Assembly: GCA_023260815.1 (NCBI GenBank)
Contig: JALQUE010000173.1
Span: 1 to 5,201, forward strand
From: Roseovarius sp.
GTDB lineage: Bacteria > Pseudomonadota > Alphaproteobacteria > Rhodobacterales > Rhodobacteraceae
DNA: 5,201 nt
Reading direction: 5' to 3'
Position numbers and translations under genes: made by a program. Of the stretch, positions 1 through 5,201 are shown piece after piece. How positions within the stretch are numbered: position 1 is the stretch's first letter; each line of letters starts with the position of its first letter. The notes below the pieces were generated by a model, which saw only the letters and a list, made by a program, of their open reading frames with translations, did not search any database and had not been told where the DNA came from.

Positions 1-1
1 G

Positions 2-235
2 CTGATCGTGGCGCGCAGCGACGAGGATCGGGTCGACTTCCTGCGCAAGCGCGGCTTCTCGAAGGCCGAAGCCGGCAAGATCATCGAGAAGGTGCTGATG
101 GAGGAAGGCCGCCCGCCCGAAAGCATCTTCGACTTCGTGCAGGGCATCACACGGCTTGCGCGCGACAAGACCCAGCAGGATGCGCGCCTCGACATGGAAG
201 GGCGCGCCAAGAAGCTCCTCGACCGCGTTGGCTAA
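2..235 (+). CDS. DUF932-like protein, C-terminal fragment (5' end outside window)
   Basis: The frame is open from the left edge (codons L-I-V-A-R-S precede any strong start) and ends in TAA at 233-235, so these 77 codons are the tail of a longer gene. The GTG at 8 is an internal codon in my reading, because no Shine-Dalgarno precedes it and the protein is already charged and helical. The segments EEGRPPESIFDFVQGITRLA and QDARLDMEGRAKKLLDR resemble the C-terminus I recall for DUF932 proteins (phage/plasmid-related, about 300-400 aa). These are common on alphaproteobacterial plasmids and integrative elements and have no established biochemical role. The gene is followed at once by a terminator-like palindrome, so it is probably the last gene of its own transcript. 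Family assignment is from memory of the motif; coding status is secure. Confidence 0.7.
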   Translation: MIVARSDEDRVDFLRKRGFSKAEAGKIIEKVLMEEGRPPESIFDFVQGITRLARDKTQQDARLDMEGRAKKLLDRVG

Positions 236-241
236 GGTGGC

Positions 242-267
242 GACCGGAGGCGATATCGCCTCCGGTC
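242..267 (+). terminator. Perfect 26-nt palindrome, likely terminator of the DUF932-like gene
   Basis: GACCGGAGGCGAT is followed directly by its exact reverse complement, giving an 11-bp GC-rich stem around a central ATAT. It starts 6 nt after the stop codon and is followed by a weak T-rich run (TCTCGTTCCTGTTTC). Position and stem strength fit intrinsic termination. The poor T-tract leaves open a bidirectional terminator, a mRNA 3'-end stabiliser, or a protein-binding palindrome. Confidence 0.65.
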
Positions 268-328
268 TCGTTCCTGTTTCATCGATCTGCTACCGTGCCC
301 GACATGTTTAGGTGTTGGAAGTACGCGC

Positions 329-829
329 ATGGAAGAAATCGATTGGTCAGATCGTGCATTTTATGATGACGGAGAATGGGTTACCTGGTCGGAAATCGAC
401 GAGCAGCTTCGCTACAAGGAGTGGGGCGCAAAATACCCGAACGCGATCAGGTCTATGATCCCATATTTTGAGGATCTCCTGTCCCTCGCGGAAAGCTACC
501 ACCTCGAGACCGGCCTTCACCTCTCTGTCTACGGCGATATCGGTGAGCTGTTTGGTGCTATCACTTATGGTATCAAGCTGAACAAGACCTATGCCCAGGG
601 TGCTGACGGAAGACTTGGCAATGATCATGTCGAGGTCAAAACCATTACGCCATTCAAGACAAAGGATGTGGTTGTGGTCGATACAAATGGGCATTTCAAC
701 AAGCTCTTGGTTGTAAAGATCAACGAGGATTTTCAGGTCTCGGGTCGGATGATCGACCGAAAAGATCTCCCAAAGCGGGAAGGGCGCTACTTGCGGGTTC
801 GATGGAGCGATTTACCAACGCCGAAATGA
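329..829 (+). CDS. Hypothetical protein with PD-(D/E)XK nuclease-like features (166 aa)
   Basis: The ATG at 329 has a GGAAG Shine-Dalgarno at 317-321 with 7-nt spacing, and the frame ends in TGA at 827-829. The N-terminal 65 residues are acidic and aromatic-rich and predicted helical. A central block follows: YGDIGELFGA (residues 68-77, with E73), then D93/D99 and the strand VEVKTI with an ExK signature (E102, K104). A hydrophobic strand KLLVVKI (125-131) and a basic C-terminus come after. A Glu-bearing helix, then an Asp, then (D/E)xK on a strand is the layout of the PD-(D/E)XK nuclease core, and small orphan proteins of this type occur beside restriction and mobile loci. No partner methyltransferase is visible. 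The gene looks more AT-rich than its neighbours, suggesting separate acquisition. Coding status is good; the nuclease function is inference and catalysis is unproven. Confidence 0.72.
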   Translation: MEEIDWSDRAFYDDGEWVTWSEIDEQLRYKEWGAKYPNAIRSMIPYFEDLLSLAESYHLETGLHLSVYGDIGELFGAITYGIKLNKTYAQGADGRLGNDHVEVKTITPFKTKDVVVVDTNGHFNKLLVVKINEDFQVSGRMIDRKDLPKREGRYLRVRWSDLPTPK

Positions 830-876
830 TCGACCCGATCAGCGACAGAGAGCCCGAGGGGGGCGGTTTGGTCTTT

Positions 877-914
877 GACGGTTTGAAGCGGGGAGAGAGG
901 CTCTCTGCACCGTC
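877..914 (+). promoter_or_regulatory. Structured leader upstream of the 921/927 gene
   Basis: The arms GACGGT (877-882) and ACCGTC (909-914) are perfect complements. They enclose a second palindrome, AGAGAG-G-CTCTCT (894-906). The outer stem ends directly before the GGAG ribosome-binding site at 915-918, so folding could affect translation start. This is a sequence observation only; no regulator or ligand can be named, and stems this short can arise by chance. Confidence 0.35.
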
Positions 915-926
915 GGAGATATGCCG

Positions 927-1445
927 ATGTTCGACCTTCCTCTCAAAACTCAGCCGGAAACGCAGAAAACAGGTTTGCCACCGAGCTTCCCGACCGCTTT
1001 TGCAGATCAAGATTTGCCGTTCGCACTCACGACGGCTTGCCATACGCCCGGGGCTCTCATGTCCGGGCAGGCACACCCCAAGGTACTGGAGCGGTTTGCC
1101 ACGCTGACCGAGGCCATGCAGGGGGCAATCGTTCACGCCGAGGATATCATACCTGAAGACGCTCCGCGCATCCTGGCGATCCTCGATCGGGAGGGCCGTC
1201 TCGTTCTGGCCGGAGCTACCTGTGAGGGCGGGGTCGCATGGTGCCACCCGGTCTCGGATGCCGCCGAAGCCCGCGCCGTCGTGTCCGAGGCCAGCCAGAC
1301 CCGCGCGCAGGCCATGCGGGCGGCCGAGTGGCATGAACATGGCCTCGCGCGAAGGCTGCGGCACCACGCCGACTTTCTCGATGCCCGTCTTGTCGATCCG
1401 CTCTGGCGTGTCTTCGCATCTCGCGCCCTGCAGATCGCGGCGTGA
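927..1445 (+). CDS. Hypothetical protein, family not recognised (172 aa; 174 aa if started at 921)
   Basis: I prefer the ATG at 927 to the in-frame ATG at 921: the only good Shine-Dalgarno, GGAG at 915-918, lies 8 nt from 927 but only 2 nt from 921. The frame ends in TGA at 1443-1445. Residues 1 to about 45 are rich in Pro, Thr and Gln and probably disordered. From about HPKVLERFATL onward the protein looks folded: an Ile/Leu-rich segment, then RILAILDREGRLVLAG, then a long Ala/Arg/Glu-rich helix (DAAEARAVVSEASQTRAQAM) and a basic HEHGLARRLRHHADFLDARL segment. No signal peptide, membrane segment or catalytic motif is visible. GC-rich third positions match the DUF6878 gene downstream, and its location between accessory genes suggests a replicon-specific protein. 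A long minus-strand frame (720-1367) overlaps it but has low-complexity Arg/Pro-rich content typical of a shadow. Confidence 0.6.
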   Translation: MFDLPLKTQPETQKTGLPPSFPTAFADQDLPFALTTACHTPGALMSGQAHPKVLERFATLTEAMQGAIVHAEDIIPEDAPRILAILDREGRLVLAGATCEGGVAWCHPVSDAAEARAVVSEASQTRAQAMRAAEWHEHGLARRLRHHADFLDARLVDPLWRVFASRALQIAA

Positions 1446-1486
1446 CGCCCGAGAGTCAGAGAAGGGCAGGGGAGGATGTGAGCCTA

Positions 1487-1507
1487 CGAGGACGAGAGAG
1501 AGCCTCG
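1487..1507 (+). promoter_or_regulatory. Hairpin-forming leader upstream of the DUF6878 gene
   Basis: The 97-nt gap 1446-1542 contains CGAGG (1487-1491) and CCTCG (1503-1507) as perfect arms around an 11-nt purine-rich loop (ACGAGAGAGAG). It is flanked by a short repeat, AGCCTACG at 1481 and AGCCTCGG at 1501. It resembles the purine-rich GAGAGAG leader of the preceding gene in composition. The role is unknown; short arms make chance possible. Confidence 0.3.
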
Positions 1508-1542
1508 GGGTTCAGATCCTTTCCCTCATTTCGGAGTTTCCA

Positions 1543-2034
1543 ATGTCCAAGATCGAACCGACTCTGGCCGCGCCGATGGCGCCGTCCAGGATTGATTTCG
1601 CCGCCGTGCTGGCTCGGCAGTCCGAGCGTGACGCGCGGATCGCAGCTTTGCGACCGGCCAACAAGGAGCGCCTCTTCGATTGCCTGACTGCCGCGGGCAT
1701 CACACATGTGACTGTGTGTTTCGACGGCTATGGCGACAGCGGTCAGGTTGAGAGTATCGCTGCCTACGCTGGCGACGCCGAAGTTGCTTTCCCCAAGACC
1801 GAGATCGCCTATGCCGCATTGACCTGGGACGACCCGGATGTCGAGACGCGGGCGCTCTCGCTGGTAGATGTCGTCGAGCAACTGGCCTACGACTTGTTGT
1901 CTGACACCCATGGAGGTTGGGAAAACAACGACGGCGCTTACGGCGAATTCTGCTTCGACGCGCGCGCGCGTTCCATTCATCTTGAGTTCAACGAGCGCTT
2001 CACCTCGTCCGAACTCACCACCCACGATTTCTGA
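1543..2034 (+). CDS. DUF6878 family protein (163 aa)
   Basis: The start at 1543 is set by GGAG at 1533-1536 with 6-nt spacing; the same frame stays open upstream to 1222, but that extension overlaps the previous gene and is not protein-like. The N-terminal 50 residues are helical (FAAVLARQSERDARIAALR). The conserved core follows: VTVCFDGYGDSGQVESI (residues 56-72), HGGWENNDGAYGEFCFD (123-139) and IHLEFNERFTSSE (145-157). I recall these FDGYGDSGQ, HGGWENNDGA and FNERF blocks as hallmarks of DUF6878, a family with no known biochemical function found on plasmids and integrative elements of Alphaproteobacteria. The strings of conserved acidic, Asn and Trp residues suggest a binding or catalytic surface, but no activity can be named. 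A DUF6915 gene starts 10 nt downstream, so the two were very likely co-transcribed. The protein looks intact. Confidence 0.85.
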   Translation: MSKIEPTLAAPMAPSRIDFAAVLARQSERDARIAALRPANKERLFDCLTAAGITHVTVCFDGYGDSGQVESIAAYAGDAEVAFPKTEIAYAALTWDDPDVETRALSLVDVVEQLAYDLLSDTHGGWENNDGAYGEFCFDARARSIHLEFNERFTSSELTTHDF

Positions 2035-2044
2035 GGGGGCGGCG

Positions 2045-2134
2045 ATGGCACATCCGTATCACCACGCCCTCTCCTCGGTGAAGAAATGGGGCGGCACGGT
2101 CAACGACTTCATCGCCGTGCACACCTGGTTAGAT
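2045..2134 (+). pseudogene. DUF6915 family gene, 5' remnant interrupted by a mobile element
   Basis: The ATG at 2045 follows GAGGGGG (2033-2039), which overlaps the DUF6878 stop, with 5-nt spacing. The first 30 residues, starting MAHPYHHALSSVKKWGG and continuing TVNDFIAVHTWLD, match the N-terminus I recall for DUF6915 proteins (about 100-120 aa, unknown function). There the text continues with an acidic, helical stretch after HxWFD. Here, right after GAT (2132-2134), the frame changes to unrelated Val/Ile/Arg-rich sequence and runs on to a stop at 2350, giving a 101-residue chimera that no longer looks like the family. The break coincides with the end of the Tn554-like element, so the gene was interrupted; its 3' part should lie beyond the right edge if it survives. 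The chimera could still be translated but is unlikely to keep the original function. Confidence 0.8.
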
Positions 2135-2135
2135 G

Positions 2136-2147
2136 TTATCCGGACAA
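2136..2147. repeat. Imperfect palindrome at the element end, candidate recombinase-binding site
   Basis: TTATCCGGACAA is palindromic except for one mismatched pair (A2138/C2145), with a TCCGGA core. It begins within the GATGTT hexamer where the interrupted DUF6915 frame ends. Short imperfect inverted sites beside the crossover are usual for tyrosine recombinases; its use by TnpA or TnpB is inference. Confidence 0.35.
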
Positions 2148-2202
2148 TCAAGCTGTTTTTGTTCTCCTGGCCGGGGTTTGTCGTGGTTGTCCATAGGAGG
2201 GC

Positions 2203-2253
2203 CCCCGCCGCCCGTGTAGCGCGGATACGCGCGCAGCGGAGCGGGCGGCGGGG
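2203..2253. repeat. Compound inverted repeat between tnpB and the element end
   Basis: The 12-nt arms CCCCGCCGCCCG (2203-2214) and CGGGCGGCGGGG (2242-2253) are exact complements, separated by 27 nt. Inside lies a second stem, GCGCG (2219-2223) and CGCGC (2228-2232), around GATA. It lies 14 nt beyond the tnpB stop. On the minus strand no T-tract follows, so a classical intrinsic terminator is not supported. It may stabilise the tnp mRNA 3' end, act as a Rho-independent block in both directions, or be a structural part of the transposon end. Confidence 0.6.
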
Positions 2254-2267
2254 AGGTACCCTGTGGG

Positions 2268-4355
2268 CTACCGCGACATTTTCCGTGCCGCTTCAGTTGC
2301 CTGTCCGACTTCTTGGGCTGCGCCCAAGACTGGCTCGCCCAGTTCGATGAGAAGCTGCTCGATGCGGGAGGCTATCCCTGAATGCCGTTCGATCTCTCTT
2401 GTCCAACCCCGGCAACGCGCATCTTCTGTGAGATTGAGTTCGAGGCGATGGCGTGCCCGCAGCCTCGGTGCATAAGATCGGGTGGTGACGAATTTTGCGC
2501 AGTTGAGGTAGAGGTCGCATTCACAGGGTCCTTCTTCCGGCAAACGCAGACAATGGCCGAGTTCGAGTTCGGTCTTCAGAAAGTTGCTCTTCAGCCAATC
2601 GACCGTGCTTTGCGGCAAGCGTTGATTGCGGATGATGTCTGCCGCGGGTCCGGCAATAGGAGTATCGGGTTTCAACACAGCCTGATAGTCGGCGAGCACT
2701 GCTTCATCGCTGACACGGATATAGACCATCGACATATGCGGGCTTTGATGCCCGAGGACATCCATGATTGTCTGCAACCGTGCGCCCCCTTCGGCGAGTT
2801 CCGTGCCGACGGTATGGCGGAAGCGATGTGCCGAGATGAGATTCTGCCCTTTTCCATCGACGAGGCCGAGTCGGTGGGAGATGTCCTTGAGGGGATAATT
2901 GAACAGGTAGTCTGGCGAGATCGCAACGCCGCGGCGGTAGAAGAGAAACTTGACGTGTTGTCCAGTTCGGGCGTCTGGAACTGGGCGCTCGTTCGACTTT
3001 GCGCGCAGGGCAATCACCCTGCGAAGAGCGTCGGCTGCCTCAGGATGAAGCGGCACGAGCCGTTCTCTGTAGGTTTTTCCCGCAGGAATGCGCAGCCGTG
3101 GTGTTCCGTCAGGATAGGCGTCCAAACAGTCGACAGGCAATCTCGTGATCTCAGTCCGACGGGCGCCGGACCAACGCGCGATTAGAATTGCGGCACGCTG
3201 GAAATCGCAGGAAAGCTTACGGACCTCCTCCATGACCGGTCCGAGCTGTTCGGCGGGGATATACCGAGGCAGGCGTTGCGGAAGCCGGGGCAGATCGCGG
3301 GTGTTCAGAACTGGTCGCGTGGGAAAATCCGGCCATTCCCAGGCGGCACCTTCGCTGAGGAATTGCGCGACATGGAGCGCACGGGATCTCTGGGCGGTAA
3401 TCGACAATGTACGTTTGGTTTTGGCACCAATTTGGGTCCTAAGATCGATCTGGAAGGCGGTCATCACCTCGGACGTAATATCCGCGAACCTTTCGATCTT
3501 TGGATCGTGGCGAACCAGGAAATCGACAAAGCGGCGGAGCGATACAGCGCAATGTTCGACCGTCACTCTGGAAAGGCTGTTGCGCTTGATCTCCAGCCAG
3601 CGCTCAATGAAATCACCCATGCCCGGCCTCGGATAGACATAAGGCCTTCGCTTGTCGGCGGTCATGCGTGGACGCGCGATGCCGTTGCCAATGTGGTGCA
3701 GGACAAGCTGTGTCTGGCGGACATACCGGTGCCAGTAATGGGCGGTTGTCTTGGCCTTTTGCGGGTTGTAGCCATGAAAGCGCTTCATCAGTGAAGACGC
3801 CGCATATGCAGAAATCGCATCGTTCAGCGCGTCAAGGTTGTCGGAAGTGATTAGTTCAGGCGAACGTAAGCCGGCATGAAGCGCAATGCGGGAAACCACC
3901 CAATTGGTTGACCCCTGCGGCGTCGTCTGGTGATACCCCATCGCTTTCTGGCGCTTGCGAAGATCCGGAATACCCAGATCGATCCCCAAGGAATTTGCGA
4001 GTTGGGCGGCATACATGGGCGAAATCGACAGGAGGAATCCATAGTCGAGGCGCAGCCGGTCTGTGAATGCGAGGTAGTAGAGATATTGCCGCGCCCAGAA
4101 CGAGGGAGGATGTTCGGGTGTGAAGGCGGATGTTCCGTGAAGTCGGCCGAGCCGAACCTCAAGCGGTTGTTCGCACCAAAGTGCGAGATCGGGAAAGGCG
4201 GCGGCGAACTCTCGACGTTGAGCGATATAGCGGTTCTTCATATAGCGGGTCATGTCGAGGCTGCAGATGAATTTGCGGTATTCCTCCTCCTCGCAATGCG
4301 ACGGCGCGATATCAGTTGGAAAGCTCCGCAGGGCACTCGGCAATGAAATTGTCAT
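2268..4355 (-). CDS. tnpB: Large tyrosine recombinase, TnpB-like transposase of a Tn554-type element (695 aa)
   Basis: The ATG at 4355-4353 shares ATGA with the tnpA stop (4354-4352), which fixes the start by translational coupling; the frame is open further upstream but that part is tnpA in another frame. Residues 1-230 form a Tn554-TnpB-type N-terminal region, rich in aromatic and basic residues. Residues 245-345 resemble a SAM-like core-binding domain (MGDFIERWLEIKRNSLSRVT), and about 365-560 are the catalytic domain. All catalytic residues are visible: R399 in SGARRTEI, K427 in AGKTYRERLVPL, H510 and R513 in HRFRH, H536 in LGHQS, and the nucleophile Y545 in VYIRVSD. A C-terminal Cys cluster (C602, C611, C613, C619) may bind zinc. 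Tn554 TnpB is about 630 aa, so the length fits. It breaks and rejoins DNA through a phosphotyrosine intermediate. The protein looks intact, but its expression now depends on sequence upstream of the damaged tnpA. Confidence 0.9.
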   Translation of the reverse strand: MTISLPSALRSFPTDIAPSHCEEEEYRKFICSLDMTRYMKNRYIAQRREFAAAFPDLALWCEQPLEVRLGRLHGTSAFTPEHPPSFWARQYLYYLAFTDRLRLDYGFLLSISPMYAAQLANSLGIDLGIPDLRKRQKAMGYHQTTPQGSTNWVVSRIALHAGLRSPELITSDNLDALNDAISAYAASSLMKRFHGYNPQKAKTTAHYWHRYVRQTQLVLHHIGNGIARPRMTADKRRPYVYPRPGMGDFIERWLEIKRNSLSRVTVEHCAVSLRRFVDFLVRHDPKIERFADITSEVMTAFQIDLRTQIGAKTKRTLSITAQRSRALHVAQFLSEGAAWEWPDFPTRPVLNTRDLPRLPQRLPRYIPAEQLGPVMEEVRKLSCDFQRAAILIARWSGARRTEITRLPVDCLDAYPDGTPRLRIPAGKTYRERLVPLHPEAADALRRVIALRAKSNERPVPDARTGQHVKFLFYRRGVAISPDYLFNYPLKDISHRLGLVDGKGQNLISAHRFRHTVGTELAEGGARLQTIMDVLGHQSPHMSMVYIRVSDEAVLADYQAVLKPDTPIAGPAADIIRNQRLPQSTVDWLKSNFLKTELELGHCLRLPEEGPCECDLYLNCAKFVTTRSYAPRLRARHRLELNLTEDARCRGWTREIERHSGIASRIEQLLIELGEPVLGAAQEVGQATEAARKMSR

Positions 4356-5074
4356 GGCTTCAGCCCCATCGCACGGCTGTACTCGGCGAGTACCGTGGCG
4401 TCGGACACGCGTGTATAGATGCGTGTCGATTCCGGTGATGCATGCCCGAGCCGGCGCTGAAGGGTCAGCTCTCGCATGCCTGCTTCCCACATGCGGGTGG
4501 CATGGGTATGCCGCAGCGCATGCGGTGAGACGCCGGGAGATTTGATCCCGGCCCGCTTTGCCGCACGTGCAAAAGATTTGGCGAGCGCGGCATAGGACAA
4601 GGGCTCAGATCGCCTCGTGCCGTTTCCGCCGACCAGAAAGATGAACGGCGTGTCTGTCTCGCGCGGACGGTCGCGCATGACATAGGCGCTGATGGTATCG
4701 AGGGCCTGTCCGTCATGCAGGTCGACGACACGCTCGACGCGTGACTTTCCGCGTGCCCCTTTCGGGTGATCATCGCGACATCGGACGGTCACGCGCCGCC
4801 GCCCATAGGCGATATCCTCGAGATGCAAACTGAGCGCTTCTCCTGGTCGCAGCCCACCGTGCAGCATCAGCAGCACAAGGGCGCGATCGCGCAGGCTGGT
4901 CAGCTCGGCGAGGAGACGTTCGACCTGGTCGTCGCTCATCGGACGAGGCAGACGATGAACGCTGCGGACACGGATTACGCGCACGCTCGCTGAGCGATGG
5001 GAAATGCCTTCAAAGAACGGTCGGTGCCGATCGGTGACTGAAGGCTTGTTGATACTCTTGCTGACCCGCATCGG
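4352..5074 (-). pseudogene. tnpA: Tyrosine recombinase, TnpA-like, N-terminally truncated by an insertion
   Basis: The readable protein, from a chance ATG at 5071-5069, has 239 residues. It includes the whole catalytic domain: R75 in GGLRPGE, K109 in ARGKSRVERVVDL, H184 and R187 in HALRH, H210 in LGHAS and Y219 in IYTRVSD. The DNA-binding N-terminal (SAM-like) domain of about 100-120 residues is missing compared with Tn554 TnpA (about 361 aa). No Shine-Dalgarno precedes the ATG. Upstream in the same frame the sequence runs through the end of an IS256-like element to that element's transposase stop (TGA, 5110-5108). The gene ends in an ATGA overlap with tnpB, so the two were made as a coupled pair. 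A protein from this remnant would keep catalytic residues but should not clamp DNA properly, so it is probably inactive. Confidence 0.82.
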
Positions 5075-5100
5075 GGAGCTATGCCCAAAAGTTGGTGATG
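5075..5100 (-). repeat. Candidate terminal inverted repeat of the IS256-like element
   Basis: Between the transposase stop and tnpA, the minus strand reads CATCACCAACTTTTGGGCAT then AGCTCC. Position and the AACTTTTG-like core fit an IS256-family terminal repeat. The partner repeat is outside the window, so it cannot be confirmed here. Confidence 0.4.
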
Positions 5101-5107
5101 GCCTTGG

Positions 5108-5201
5108 TCAGGCGGCGGCTTGAAATTGCTTGATGCCGTCTTTGAAGACAATCCCCTGAATGACCTCGGGGAGACGGTTTGGCCCTGAGATTTTCCGCCA
5201 C
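5108..5201 (-). CDS. IS256-family (mutator-type) transposase, C-terminal 30 residues
   Basis: Reading leftward from 5200, the frame gives WRKISGPNRLPEVIQGIVF followed by KDGIKQFQAAA and TGA (5110-5108). The W-R/K-x-x-x-G-x-N-x-L-P-x-V-I-x-G-x-x-F-x-D-G-I pattern is the characteristic C-terminal tail of IS256-family DDE transposases, which cut and copy DNA via a circular intermediate. The catalytic DDE residues lie outside the window, so integrity cannot be judged. It is transcribed in the same direction as tnpA and tnpB, so read-through could reach them. The family call rests on 30 residues only. Confidence 0.72.
   Translation of the reverse strand, partial: WRKISGPNRLPEVIQGIVFKDGIKQFQAAA

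Larger units (their letters stand above)
2132..5074 (-). mobile_element. Tn554-family-like element, partial (tnpB end intact, tnpA end broken)
   Basis: Two minus-strand tyrosine recombinases of different size, TnpA-like then TnpB-like with an ATGA overlap, reproduce the tnpA-tnpB order of Tn554-type transposons. Those elements move by tyrosine recombinases, without terminal inverted repeats or target duplication. The left end is placed at 2132-2137 (GATGTT), where the DUF6915 reading stops. The right end is lost to the IS256-like element near 5075. A third gene, tnpC, present in Tn554 downstream of tnpB, is not seen in the 133 nt between tnpB and the junction. No cargo genes are in the visible part; any would lie elsewhere. 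A RIT (recombinase-in-trio) element is a less likely alternative, since the 695-aa protein is too long for its members. Confidence 0.7.
5075..5201 (-). mobile_element. IS256-family-like insertion sequence, 3' end only
   Basis: This segment carries the last codons of a mutator-type transposase and about 33 nt after its stop, then changes to tnpA coding sequence near 5074. A short distance between transposase stop and element end is typical of IS256-family elements. The rest of the element, the other terminal repeat and the remaining tnpA codons lie beyond the right edge. The exact end (5074-5076) is judged from where recombinase-like residues begin. Confidence 0.65.

Noticed and set aside
875..903. 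TTGACG as a -35 promoter box
   Set aside because: Five of six bases match TTGACA, but no acceptable -10 box lies 16-18 nt downstream.
720..1367. Long minus-strand frame of 215 codons opposite the hypothetical gene
   Set aside because: Arg/Pro/Gly-rich low-complexity translation overlapping two plus-strand genes with good ribosome-binding sites; a GC-rich shadow.
1222..1542. Upstream extension of the DUF6878 frame
   Set aside because: Overlaps the previous gene, no ribosome-binding site, and the translation is Arg/Pro/Ser-rich; the GGAG before 1543 decides the start.
2045..2350. Intact 101-aa DUF6915 protein
   Set aside because: Total length is near the family's, but residues after 30 are translated transposon tail (Arg/Pro-rich) without family motifs.
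2382..3185. Plus-strand frame of 267 codons
   Set aside because: Lies wholly opposite tnpB, whose catalytic motifs are complete; no domain signature on the plus strand.
4356..4490. 45-codon N-terminal extension of tnpB
   Set aside because: This stretch encodes the catalytic Tyr region of tnpA in another frame; the ATGA overlap gives a natural start at 4355.
2132..5074. RIT (recombinase-in-trio) element
   Set aside because: Only two recombinases are visible, and the 695-aa protein with a C-terminal Cys cluster matches Tn554 TnpB better than the shorter RIT proteins.

Overview
The window reads as GC-rich alphaproteobacterial accessory DNA, probably a plasmid or integrative element of a rhizobial or sphingomonad-type host. 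This rests on codon use, on a DUF932 - DUF6878 - DUF6915 set of small genes that I recall from such replicons, and on mobile elements filling the right half. No rRNA, tRNA or CRISPR array is visible.

Left part, plus strand (1-2134). The C-terminal end of a DUF932-like protein comes first, closed by a perfect 26-nt palindrome that looks like a terminator. Next is a visibly more AT-rich gene (329-829) whose product has features of a PD-(D/E)XK nuclease-like fold. It is followed by an unrecognised 172-174 aa protein (start 921 or 927), a DUF6878 protein (1543-2034), and, 10 nt later, the first 30 codons of a DUF6915 gene. Hairpin-forming leaders precede the unrecognised gene and the DUF6878 gene.

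Right part, minus strand (about 2132-5074). A Tn554-family-like element interrupts the DUF6915 gene. It carries a full-length 695-aa tyrosine recombinase (TnpB-like). Upstream of it, coupled by an ATGA stop/start overlap, is a second tyrosine recombinase (TnpA-like) that has lost its N-terminal domain. No tnpC is visible. Between tnpB and the insertion junction lies 133 nt holding a strong compound inverted repeat and an imperfect palindrome next to the junction.

Right edge (about 5075-5201). The 3' end of a second insertion sequence, with the last 30 codons of an IS256-like (mutator-type) transposase and a candidate terminal repeat, abuts the truncated tnpA. The apparent order of events is backbone operon, then the Tn554-like insertion into DUF6915, then IS256-type insertion into tnpA. 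All of this was read by eye; family names come from memory of conserved motifs and no database was searched.
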